The notes beneath the pieces were generated by a model. The model was not told where the DNA came from and did not search any database. It worked only from the letters and a program-made list of their open reading frames with translations. DNA of 21,008 nucleotides from an uncultured Oscillospiraceae bacterium (GTDB lineage Bacteria > Bacillota_A > Clostridia > Oscillospirales > Oscillospiraceae), in the NCBI GenBank assembly GCA_900757695.1, contig CAAEOU010000145.1, positions 1 to 21,008 on the forward strand. Reading direction: 5' to 3'. A program made the translations under genes and the position numbers. This document shows positions 7,515-14,777 of this stretch, in pieces. Each line of letters opens with the position of its first letter. Positions within the stretch are counted from its first letter, which is position 1.

Positions 7515-9200
7515 TTGAAAGAATTGATCAGCGGTGCTGAGCTGAGAGAGATGTTTATCAGTGCGGCCGCTAATGTTGACAACAATAAAACCATTATCAA
7601 CGATCTGAACGTTTTCCCGGTGCCCGATGGCGATACCGGTACCAACATGGCCCTGACTTTGGGCAATGCTTCCAAGGAGCTTTCCAAGCTGGGGGAAGAG
7701 GTTTCGGTCAGCAAGGTATCCGATACCGCTGCGGCAGCACTGCTGCGGGGCGCCCGGGGCAACTCCGGCGTTATTACATCCCTGCTGTTCCGGGGCTTCT
7801 CCAAGTATATGAAGGGGAAGGATACTGCCGATGGCATGGATTTGGCCGGTGCGCTTACCGAGGGCGTTGAGGCGGCCTACAAGGCAGTCATGAAGCCTGC
7901 CGAGGGCACCATTCTGACCGTATCGAGAGTATCCGCTGAGGCAGCGGTGGAGGCCTGTGCCGAGACCCATGCCATTGAGCCCATTCTGGATGTGGCCATT
8001 GTCAGTGCAAAGGCCGCACTGGAGGAGACGGTCAACCAGAATCCCGTGCTGAAAAAGGCCGGTGTGGTAGATGCCGGCGGCAAGGGCTTTGTGCTGATTC
8101 TGGAGGCGATGAAGGCCGCCATGCTGGGAGAGCCAGTTGTCCTGTCGAATGACGGCGGGGAAGAGGAAGATCAGCAGGTTGCAGTGGACATGTCCAACTT
8201 CACCTTTACCTATGATACGGTGTTTATCGTCCGCAAGGGAGAAAAATGCGATTTGGAGGCCTATGCCGAGTATCTCAACAGCATTGGCGACAGCCTTGTG
8301 ATCGGCGAGGATGATGATATCTTCAAGGTGCATGTGCACACGGATATCCCCGGTCAGGCACTTACTGAGGCCGCCAAGCACGGTGTGCTGGAGCTGGCAA
8401 AGATTGAGAATATGCGCACCCAGTGCGAGGATATTGCCGCCGGACGGAAGGCCATGAGCACCGACGATCTGGAAGCGGTGGAGGAAGAGCTGGAAAAGCA
8501 GGCCGAGCAGGGCCCCACTGGCCGTGTGATCGCTGAGCCGGAGAAAAAGTACGGCGCTGTTGCCGTCTGTGCCGGTGATGGCGTTGCCGCCATGTTCCGT
8601 GATCTTGGCGTTGACCAGATTGTGTCCGGCGGACAGACCATGAATCCCTCTACTGAGGACATTCTGAAAATGATCGATGCCACCCCCTCGGAGGTGGTAA
8701 TGGTGTTGCCCAATAACAAGAATATTTTCATGGCGGCTCAGCAGTGTGAGCCCCTCAGCGACAAGCAGGTGGTTGTAATTCCCACAGCTACCGTACCGCA
8801 GGGCATTACCGCCATGCTGAATATGGATCCCTCCGCATCGGTGGAGGAGAATGTGGAGACCATTACTGAGGCAATCTCCCATGTGACCACCATGCAGATC
8901 ACCTATGCAGCCCGAAATTCCGACTTTGACGGCTATGCCATCAATGAAGGAGACTATCTGGCGCTCTGCGGCGGTGCACTCTTTGGCACCCAACGGGATA
9001 TCAAGGCGCTGCTCCGTGCTCTGGCGGAAAAGGCCAAGGAGTTGGACAGCGAATTTATTACCATCTTCTATGGAGAAGATATTTCGGAAGCAGATGCCCA
9101 GGAGGCGGAGTCCATCTTCCGTGAAATTTGCCCGGATGCAGAAATCACTCTGCTGTCCGGCGGTCAGCCTGTATACTACTACCTGATCTCCGCAGAGTAA
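7515..9200 (+). CDS. fakA: Fatty acid kinase catalytic subunit FakA / DAK2 domain protein (YloV-like)
   Basis: Known role of the family: with a fatty-acid-binding FakB (DegV) partner, it phosphorylates fatty acids for lipid synthesis. The N-terminal DhaL/DAK2 domain (about 5-200) has the nucleotide/Mg loop PDGDTGTNM (37-45). A middle part follows with the typical HTDIPGQAL and KIENMRTQ segments, and the C-terminal domain carries the VLPNNKNIFMAA motif of YloV. The product has 561 residues (553 in B. subtilis). The TTG at 7515 is chosen because GGAGGT lies at 7500-7505 and family similarity starts there. An ATG at 7467 would add 16 unmatched residues and has only a weak ribosome binding site. 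No fakB gene is in the window. Confidence 0.9.
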   Translation: MKELISGAELREMFISAAANVDNNKTIINDLNVFPVPDGDTGTNMALTLGNASKELSKLGEEVSVSKVSDTAAAALLRGARGNSGVITSLLFRGFSKYMKGKDTADGMDLAGALTEGVEAAYKAVMKPAEGTILTVSRVSAEAAVEACAETHAIEPILDVAIVSAKAALEETVNQNPVLKKAGVVDAGGKGFVLILEAMKAAMLGEPVVLSNDGGEEEDQQVAVDMSNFTFTYDTVFIVRKGEKCDLEAYAEYLNSIGDSLVIGEDDDIFKVHVHTDIPGQALTEAAKHGVLELAKIENMRTQCEDIAAGRKAMSTDDLEAVEEELEKQAEQGPTGRVIAEPEKKYGAVAVCAGDGVAAMFRDLGVDQIVSGGQTMNPSTEDILKMIDATPSEVVMVLPNNKNIFMAAQQCEPLSDKQVVVIPTATVPQGITAMLNMDPSASVEENVETITEAISHVTTMQITYAARNSDFDGYAINEGDYLALCGGALFGTQRDIKALLRALAEKAKELDSEFITIFYGEDISEADAQEAESIFREICPDAEITLLSGGQPVYYYLISAE

Positions 9201-9207
9201 TTTGCAG

Positions 9208-9244
9208 GAACCCACAGACAATTATGCAGTCTGTGGGTTCTTTT
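9208..9244 (+). terminator. Intrinsic terminator after fakA
   Basis: A perfect 12-bp stem (9208-9219 with 9229-9240), a 9-base loop and TTTT at 9241-9244, starting 7 bases after the fakA stop. Confidence 0.85.
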
Positions 9245-9245
9245 C

Positions 9246-9278
9246 CCGCCATATGGCGGAATAAGGCCGGAGTTCCGG
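9246..9278 (+). promoter_or_regulatory. Palindromes upstream of glgA (possible operator)
   Basis: CCGCCATATGGCGG (9246-9259) is a perfect 14-base palindrome, and CCGGA-GT-TCCGG follows at 9267-9278. Both lie between the fakA terminator and the glgA ribosome binding site (GAGGTG 9285-9290). No clear sigma-A promoter is seen in the 50-base gap, so glgA transcription may come from read-through. The palindromes could bind a regulator or fold in the leader. Confidence 0.35.
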
Positions 9279-9295
9279 CGGTTTGAGGTGCAACT

Positions 9296-10735
9296 ATGAA
9301 CATTCTCTATGCAGTCAGCGAGGCGTTTCCCTTTGCAAAGGACGGCGGTCTGGGGGACGTAGCCTATGCGTTCCCGCAGACAGTGAGAAATATGGGGCAG
9401 GATATCCGTGTGGTCATGCCCCTGTATGATACCATCCCCACACATTACCGGGAGCAGATGGAGCTGATCTCCAATTTCACGCTGAATGTCTCCTTTCAGA
9501 CCCTGTACTGCGGCCTGTACCGGTTGGAGCTTCGTGGGGTGACGGTCTATTTTGTGGAGAATGATGTCTATTTTATGCGGGGACAGCTCTATGGCTGCCG
9601 GGATGATGATGCACGGTTTGCCTTCTTCAGCAAGGCTGTGGTGGAATCCATTCGTTATATGGACTGGACGCCTGATGTGGTACACTGCAACGACTGGCAG
9701 ACAGCGCTGGTGTTGTTTTACCTCCGGGACAAGCAGATGAAGAATCCGGCCCTTCGTCCCATCCATACGGTATTTACCATTCACAATGTGGAGTATCAGG
9801 GGAATTTCAGCTATCAGACCTTGACGGATGTATTCGGCCTCTCCGGCGTGCTGTTTTCACAGGGAACGCTGGAGCTGGACGGTAAGGTGAACCTGATGAA
9901 GGGCGCCATTGAAATTGCGGATCGTGTGACCACCGTCAGCCCCGCCTACGCCCGGGAGCTGAAGGCCCCGGACGCCTCCGGCAATCTCGCAGAGGTCATT
10001 GCGGCCCACGAGATCGTTGGCATCCGCAACGGCATTCATAGGGAGATCAATCCCTTTGACTGCCCCCATGTGCACCGGCCCTATACTGCGGATACGGTGG
10101 ACGAGCGAGTGTTCAACAAGCTCTGGATGCAGGAGAATATGAGCCTGAAGCTTGGCGAGGATATCCCGGTGCTGGGCTGTGTCAGCCGTCTGCTGCCCCG
10201 GAAGGGCTTTGATCTGCTGGCGGAGGTACTGCCGGAGTATTTAAGCCGTGGAGCCGAGCTGGTGGTCTGCGGCAACGGCAAGCGGGATATCAAGCAGCTT
10301 TTGCAGGGACTGGAGGAGCAGTATCCGGAGCAGGTGGCGGTGATCTCCTACTCGGAGGCCCATGCGGCAGAGGTGCTTTCCAGCATCGATCTGTTTCTGA
10401 TGCCTTCCGTGGTTGAGCCCTGCGGCACGGCGCAGCTTCAGGCCATGCGCTATGGTGCAGTGCCGCTGGTACACGCTACCGGCGGCCTTCGGGACACCGT
10501 AAAGCCCTATGACGATCAGCACCCGGACGGATGGGGCTTTGTGTTTGAGGACTATACCCCGGAAGCACTGAAAGCGGCCATGGATACAGCGCTGTCGGCC
10601 TATTATGAGGACGGCGCACTTTGGGAAAGGCTGCAAAAGCGCTGCATGGCGCAGGATTTTTCCTGGGATGAACCGGCAAAGGCGTATATTGCGCTGTACC
10701 AGGACCTCTTGAACGGTCACCATATATCGGCATGA
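9296..10735 (+). CDS. glgA: Glycogen synthase (ADP-glucose type, GT5)
   Basis: Transfers glucose from an ADP-sugar to the growing alpha-1,4-glucan. The 479 residues show the GT-B fold signature: N-terminal KDGGLGDV (15-22; Lys15 and the GG bind ADP-glucose, usually KTGGLGDV), VVHCNDWQTAL (128-138), TIHNVEYQG (161-169), then CVSRLLPRKGFDLL (295-308) and the EPCGTAQLQAMRYG block (374-387) with TGGLRDTV (395-402). The usual GIDxxxWNP stretch is changed to GIHREINPF (247-255), so the enzyme is somewhat divergent. The ATG at 9296 has GAGGTG at 9285-9290. No glgB, glgC, glgD or glgP is nearby. It is bounded by terminators on both sides, so it is probably a single-gene unit. Confidence 0.92.
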   Translation: MNILYAVSEAFPFAKDGGLGDVAYAFPQTVRNMGQDIRVVMPLYDTIPTHYREQMELISNFTLNVSFQTLYCGLYRLELRGVTVYFVENDVYFMRGQLYGCRDDDARFAFFSKAVVESIRYMDWTPDVVHCNDWQTALVLFYLRDKQMKNPALRPIHTVFTIHNVEYQGNFSYQTLTDVFGLSGVLFSQGTLELDGKVNLMKGAIEIADRVTTVSPAYARELKAPDASGNLAEVIAAHEIVGIRNGIHREINPFDCPHVHRPYTADTVDERVFNKLWMQENMSLKLGEDIPVLGCVSRLLPRKGFDLLAEVLPEYLSRGAELVVCGNGKRDIKQLLQGLEEQYPEQVAVISYSEAHAAEVLSSIDLFLMPSVVEPCGTAQLQAMRYGAVPLVHATGGLRDTVKPYDDQHPDGWGFVFEDYTPEALKAAMDTALSAYYEDGALWERLQKRCMAQDFSWDEPAKAYIALYQDLLNGHHISA

Positions 10736-10739
10736 TTTC

Positions 10740-10777
10740 AGCCCCGCACATCTTTTTACTGGATGTGCGGGGCTTTT
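10740..10777 (+). terminator. Intrinsic terminator after glgA
   Basis: A perfect 13-bp stem (10740-10752 with 10762-10774), a 9-base loop and TTTT within 10774-10777. It lies between convergent glgA and the putative anti-sigma gene. On the - strand the stem is not followed by a clear T run, so it serves mainly glgA. Confidence 0.85.
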
Positions 10778-10784
10778 CCTGGTT

Positions 10785-12149
10785 TTACTCTGCCGCAGGG
10801 GTCAACGGATAGGTTTCTCCAAGGATCTGAACGCTGGTGGGTACTGCGCCGGTATCGTCCATAGAGGACAGACGGACGGTAAACTGCCCGGTTTCACTGG
10901 AATAGGAAACGTGGCCTCCGAAGCCCAGGGCGGATCGTGTGCCGTTTGGGAAACAGAGCCAGGCATCATGGTAATACGCCGTATAAAATGCCTGATCCAA
11001 GTCCATGAACAGGCTGCTGAATGTTTCGTTGGAGGCCGAGAGAAGCTCCTGGCTGTCGCTGATTCCCAAGGGGAGTGCATCAGTCAGCGCAGGGCTGTCC
11101 AGGATCCAGTCATATTCTCCGGTGGCGGTATGATACACCAGGGAGCCTACCGTGAGACTGCTGCCGCCGAATTCCATGGTAAGCCCCAGCTGGGCGGTCA
11201 GGGGGGAATCGCCGGTGTACACTTCCTGATATTGGTATGCCAGCTGGGCAGAGAGCTCTTGAAGCGGCGTGATCACCTGCTGGATCAGGTCGGTTTTCCA
11301 ATCACCGGTGGCGTCGTCAATGGGCGAAAGGTCATTGAGGCTGATAAAGCTCTCTAGCATGACAGCAGCGTATTCCATGCGGTCGATATAGGCTTGCGTA
11401 GAGATGAGGTCGCTGGGGTCAAACTGCAGGAGTGTATAATCGTAGCCTAAATAGATAAGGCTGTAAACTATATCGTCCTTTTGACCCAGCGCACGGGCAT
11501 TTTGCATATAGATGGCCTTCTGCGCCGCAGAGCTGGTGGACTGAGCCTGCTGGTAGTCCGGAAGGGAGGTCTGTGTGATGGCCCACAGGAATCCGTCATA
11601 GGTTCCGGAAGGATCCGCAGCGAGAAATACCAGCTGCTCCATGGGTGCGTCCGGACAGACGGACAGAGTAAAACTGTTGTTGGTGGTAATGCGGTAGTTT
11701 TCCAGGAACTCATCTGGAACACGAATGAGGAAGCCATTTGTTGGGCTTGTAAGGATCTGGGAATTGCTGTCGGATAACTGCGCATGGGGGACGATCGCAG
11801 CGTCCGTATCATCCGGCTGGATCTCGCTGGGAATATCTTCCTGGGCGGAGGACTCAATGGGGCTGCCCCATTGGGTCACAGCGGGTGGACTGGCACTGCC
11901 AGGAGCAGCGGAGCCGCCGGAACCTGCGCCGCCGTAACCCAGCCGCAGCGCGCCCGCAAAGAGTCCGCTGACAGCCAGAAGCAGTGCTGCGGCAACGGCC
12001 AGAAGCTTCTTCATCCGGTGCTTTTCCTTGGGCGGATGCGGTGCGGACTTTGTAGAACCAGATGCGGAGGAGAGCACCTGCTCCGGGGGAGGCAGGGTGA
12101 CGAAATCATCATAATAGTCGTCCAGCAGATCGGTAATGCGGATGTTCAT
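10785..12149 (-). CDS. Putative membrane-anchored anti-sigma factor with uncharacterised outer domain
   Basis: The 454 residues start with a short acidic cytoplasmic segment (DLLDDYYDDFVTLPPP, 7-22) and a basic stretch before one transmembrane helix (about 48-70). A Gly/Ser/Pro linker (about 72-100) and a roughly 350-residue extracytoplasmic part with no motif I recognise follow. Single-pass topology plus the 4-base ATGA overlap (12146-12149) with the ECF sigma gene suggests that it holds that sigma factor at the membrane. The cytoplasmic part (about 46 residues) is shorter than classic anti-sigma domains and has no HxxxCxxC zinc motif. The ribosome binding site AAGGAGGG lies within the last codons of the sigma gene. 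The outer domain probably senses the signal; its ligand is unknown. Confidence 0.65.
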   Translation of the reverse strand: MNIRITDLLDDYYDDFVTLPPPEQVLSSASGSTKSAPHPPKEKHRMKKLLAVAAALLLAVSGLFAGALRLGYGGAGSGGSAAPGSASPPAVTQWGSPIESSAQEDIPSEIQPDDTDAAIVPHAQLSDSNSQILTSPTNGFLIRVPDEFLENYRITTNNSFTLSVCPDAPMEQLVFLAADPSGTYDGFLWAITQTSLPDYQQAQSTSSAAQKAIYMQNARALGQKDDIVYSLIYLGYDYTLLQFDPSDLISTQAYIDRMEYAAVMLESFISLNDLSPIDDATGDWKTDLIQQVITPLQELSAQLAYQYQEVYTGDSPLTAQLGLTMEFGGSSLTVGSLVYHTATGEYDWILDSPALTDALPLGISDSQELLSASNETFSSLFMDLDQAFYTAYYHDAWLCFPNGTRSALGFGGHVSYSSETGQFTVRLSSMDDTGAVPTSVQILGETYPLTPAAE

Positions 12150-12724
12150 CGTAGGCCCTCCTTTCTCAGTAGCTTTTCCAGCTGCTTTCGCCCCCGCGCA
12201 AGCCGGTTGCGGACGGTGCTGTGGGGGATATCCAGCAGCTGGGAGATCTGCTGAGTGGTCTGCATGTAGTAGTAATAGCGCAGAAATATGTCCCGATCCG
12301 TGGGGCGCATTTTCTCAATGGCGCACCGCAGCTGGCGCTTTAGCTCCTGCTCCATGGCGTGATCCTCCGGGGTACGGGGGTCTGGCAGAGAAAGCATGTC
12401 CTGATCCATGGGGAGGGCACGGCGCTTCCGCAGGAAGCTCTTGGCTTTGTTTCGGGCGGTAACGGCTAGATAGGCCCTGAGATTTGTGGGCGCTATGGAG
12501 CCTGCATGCGACCAGACGGAAAAGAATACATCGTTTACCAGCTCTTCTGCATCCGCTGTGGTGCCGGAACTGGTAAGCACATTGGCGACTACGCGGTATA
12601 CATAGGCGCTGTACCGCTCCATCAGGACACTGAGAGCCTGATGGTCGCCGCGCTGCATCCGCTCCAGCAGCTTTGCGTCGCTGTCACGCTGACCTGCGGC
12701 AGAAGGGAAACATGTTTTTGACAA
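12146..12724 (-). CDS. ECF-type RNA polymerase sigma factor
   Basis: The 192-residue protein has the two-domain ECF layout. Region 2 spans about 17-100, with DAEELVNDVFFSVW (58-71) and the -10-recognition end AVTARNKAKSFLRKRR. Region 4 spans about 128-190, with the helix-turn-helix around QISQLLDIPHSTVRNRLARGRKQL. It should direct RNA polymerase to a small stress regulon. The start is TTG at 12724 with AAAGGAGGG at 12740-12732. Its stop overlaps the start of the putative anti-sigma gene. A candidate self-recognised promoter lies at 12767-12794. The promoter specificity and inducing signal cannot be read from sequence. Confidence 0.92.
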   Translation of the reverse strand: MSKTCFPSAAGQRDSDAKLLERMQRGDHQALSVLMERYSAYVYRVVANVLTSSGTTADAEELVNDVFFSVWSHAGSIAPTNLRAYLAVTARNKAKSFLRKRRALPMDQDMLSLPDPRTPEDHAMEQELKRQLRCAIEKMRPTDRDIFLRYYYYMQTTQQISQLLDIPHSTVRNRLARGRKQLEKLLRKEGLR

Positions 12725-12766
12725 GAGGCAACCCTCCTTTATCTCCTGTTTTTGACTTCACAATAG

Positions 12767-12794
12767 GAACGCAGAAAGCCGAGAAAATGTTTCA
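12767..12794 (-). promoter_or_regulatory. Candidate ECF (autoregulatory) promoter of the sigma/anti-sigma operon
   Basis: On the - strand TGAAAC (12794-12789) is followed after 17 bases by CGTTC (12771-12767). This resembles the ECF pattern TGAAAC-N16/17-CGT. It lies 43 bases upstream of the sigma start codon and directly after the asnB terminator. ECF sigma genes are commonly autoregulated, so the position fits. Confidence 0.5.
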
Positions 12795-12795
12795 G

Positions 12796-12846
12796 ATTTC
12801 GTAAAAAAAGGCTGCTGATTTTCTGCGGGCAGCCTTTTTACGAAAT
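12796..12846 (-). terminator. Intrinsic terminator after asnB
   Basis: An 18-bp stem (12796-12802/12840-12846, 12805-12809/12835-12839, 12810-12815/12829-12834; 2-base bulge) has a 13-base loop. On the - strand the 3' arm carries seven T (12809-12803). It ends asnB transcripts before the sigma gene. Confidence 0.8.
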
Positions 12847-12860
12847 TGCATGGATATTAC

Positions 12861-14672
12861 TTAGTAAATGACCTCCACGTGCCGGGATCTCAGCCAGTGG
12901 GCCAGCTGCAGGAAATAGGCGATGGTCTGGGGGGTGGTCATCAGCTGGCCATACCATGGAAGGCTGCGGTTTTCATCGCACAGGGACAGCAGTGCATCTT
13001 TTTTGAGGAATCGGAGCAGGGGAGAGTTGGTGCCGGAAAGCTCTTCCCGGAGAAGCCGGGAGACTGCGGCCATATAGTCCGGGTTCCATGTCTTTGGATA
13101 AGGGCTTTTCTTTCGGGTGATGATCTCTTTGGGAAGAAGATCCCGGAAGGCGTGACGGAGCAGCCCTTTTTCCTGCCCATGGTAGTCCTTGTAGCTCCAT
13201 GGAACGGTGTAGAGGTATTCCACAATGCGCCGGTCACAGAAGGGAACCCGCACCTCAAGGCCGGACCACATACTCATCCGGTCCTTCCGGTCCAGCAGGG
13301 TCTGCATAAACCACCGGAGGTTTAAGAGCATCATTTCCTTCATACGCTGCTCCAACGGCGAGGTGCCCGGCAGAATATCCGCCTGCCGCAGAGTCTCCTG
13401 ATACCGGTTATCCACAAATTCTCTGGGGTCCAGCCAGCTCAGCAGCTCCGGGGCCACAAAGGAAGCTCGATAGTCGGTGGTTTGAGCCCATGGGAAGCCG
13501 TTGATGGCCCGAACCTCCGGGTCACGGTACCACGGATAGCCTCCAAAGATCTCGTCGGCGCACTCGCCGGAGAGAATCACCGTGGAGGTTTTTCTTGCGT
13601 TTCGGCATAGCAGCAGCATGGAACTGTCTACATCGGCCATGCCCGGAAGGTCCCGTGCTTCGGCAGCCTCAAACAGTCCCGATACCAACTCATCGGTGTC
13701 CAGTATCACCCGGTGCCCGTTTGCGTGAATATGCCGCTCCATGAGGCCAATGTAATCGCTGTCGGCGTTGGGCTGGAATTTTGTGGCGGTGAAATACCGG
13801 TCATTGTCCCGGTAGTCCACGGAGTAGGTGTTGATGGGCCCCTTGTATTTGGCGGCCACTGCGGAGATGATGGAGGAATCCAGCCCGCCGGAGAGAAAGG
13901 TGCCGATGGGGACATCGGAGACCAGCTGCCGCCGGATGGAATCCTCCAAAAGCCAGCGGGTTTTTTCGCTGGCGGATTCAAAGCTGTCGGTGCAGGGACG
14001 GTCATGGAGCTTCCAATAGCGGCTCAGATGCAGGCCGGTTTCATCAAAATATCCGCAGGTGCCCGGCTCCAGCTCGTAGACGCCCCGGAAGACTCCGTAG
14101 CCCGGCGTTCGGCCGGGCCCAAGAAACAGCAGGTCATAGAGCCCACGGGAATCCACCTGCGGGGGGATCTCCGGGAAGCACAGGAGACTTTTAAGCTCGG
14201 AGGCAAAGAAGAAGCTTCCGCCCCGGCGGGCATAGAACAGGGGCTTGACGCCCATGGGATCCCGGGCCAGAAACAGCCTGCGGCGGCTTGGATCATAGAC
14301 GGCGAAGGCAAAAATGCCATTGAGCTTCTGGGGGCAGGCATCGCCCCAGCGGAGATAGGCCCGGAGCAGCACCTCAGTATCCGATGTGGTATCAAAGCTG
14401 TCCCCAAGGCTTTGCAGCTCATTGCGCAGCTCTGGGGTGTTGTATAGCTCACCGTTATATACAATGGTCATTCCGCCAATGGTCATGGGCTGCATGCCGC
14501 CAGACGGATCGATGACGGAAAGCCGCCGGTGGAGCAGTGCGCAGGCGGCATCCAGAAAGACGCCCTCCTGATCCGGGCCACGGCGCTGCATGGTGGAGAG
14601 TATATGGTCGTAAAACCCGGGCTCCCGCTGAGGCAGCCCCTGAGGAGATAATTGACCGGCGATTCCACACAT
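12861..14672 (-). CDS. asnB: Asparagine synthase, glutamine-hydrolysing
   Basis: Makes asparagine from aspartate, ATP and glutamine. The 603 residues begin with the class II glutaminase domain: nucleophile Cys2, RGPD (31-34) and NGELYN (73-78). The synthetase domain has the PP-loop SGGLDSS (261-267) and the ADEIFGGYP block (372-380). Length is between E. coli AsnB (about 554) and longer Bacillus forms. The ATG at 14672 gives the required Cys2, and AAGGAGGG (14686-14679) precedes it. That site lies in the 3' arm of a large hairpin (14679-14763), so translation is probably controlled. It follows recG after a 105-base gap with no terminator, and it has its own terminator. Paralogues of AsnB can act in peptide or envelope amidation, but nothing here suggests that. 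Confidence 0.95.
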   Translation of the reverse strand: MCGIAGQLSPQGLPQREPGFYDHILSTMQRRGPDQEGVFLDAACALLHRRLSVIDPSGGMQPMTIGGMTIVYNGELYNTPELRNELQSLGDSFDTTSDTEVLLRAYLRWGDACPQKLNGIFAFAVYDPSRRRLFLARDPMGVKPLFYARRGGSFFFASELKSLLCFPEIPPQVDSRGLYDLLFLGPGRTPGYGVFRGVYELEPGTCGYFDETGLHLSRYWKLHDRPCTDSFESASEKTRWLLEDSIRRQLVSDVPIGTFLSGGLDSSIISAVAAKYKGPINTYSVDYRDNDRYFTATKFQPNADSDYIGLMERHIHANGHRVILDTDELVSGLFEAAEARDLPGMADVDSSMLLLCRNARKTSTVILSGECADEIFGGYPWYRDPEVRAINGFPWAQTTDYRASFVAPELLSWLDPREFVDNRYQETLRQADILPGTSPLEQRMKEMMLLNLRWFMQTLLDRKDRMSMWSGLEVRVPFCDRRIVEYLYTVPWSYKDYHGQEKGLLRHAFRDLLPKEIITRKKSPYPKTWNPDYMAAVSRLLREELSGTNSPLLRFLKKDALLSLCDENRSLPWYGQLMTTPQTIAYFLQLAHWLRSRHVEVIY

Positions 14673-14678
14673 GGAAAT

Positions 14679-14763
14679 CCCTCCTTCTATGACTGGAACG
14701 ACGCCCCCGAATGGGCCGGAGGCGAGTTGGGTTCTTTCTCAGTCAGGCTATGTAGAAGGAGGG
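14679..14763 (-). promoter_or_regulatory. Long hairpin sequestering the asnB ribosome binding site
   Basis: On the - strand RNA, CCCTCCTTCTA (14763-14753) pairs perfectly with TAGAAGGAGGG (14689-14679), which contains the asnB ribosome binding site. Further pairs are TGACTG/CAGTCA (14745-14740 with 14695-14690), GAAC/GTTC (14734-14731 with 14699-14696) and GCCTCCG/CGGGGGC (14723-14717 with 14709-14703, one G-T). A 7-base loop closes the structure. That makes about 28 pairs with small internal loops across the whole gap. No T run follows, so it is not a terminator. The 5' arm starts 15 bases after the recG stop codon, so ribosomes ending recG could open it. Confidence 0.65.
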
Positions 14764-14777
14764 AAAAAGGTGAGAAT

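Noticed and set aside
7434..9221. Long - strand frame opposite fakA
   Set aside because: His/Gly/Leu-rich product without family motifs, exactly antisense to a well supported gene; a codon-bias shadow.
14673..14777. T-box riboswitch before asnB
   Set aside because: The conserved T-box sequence and specifier layout are not seen, and there is no terminator; the structure is a single long hairpin on the ribosome binding site.
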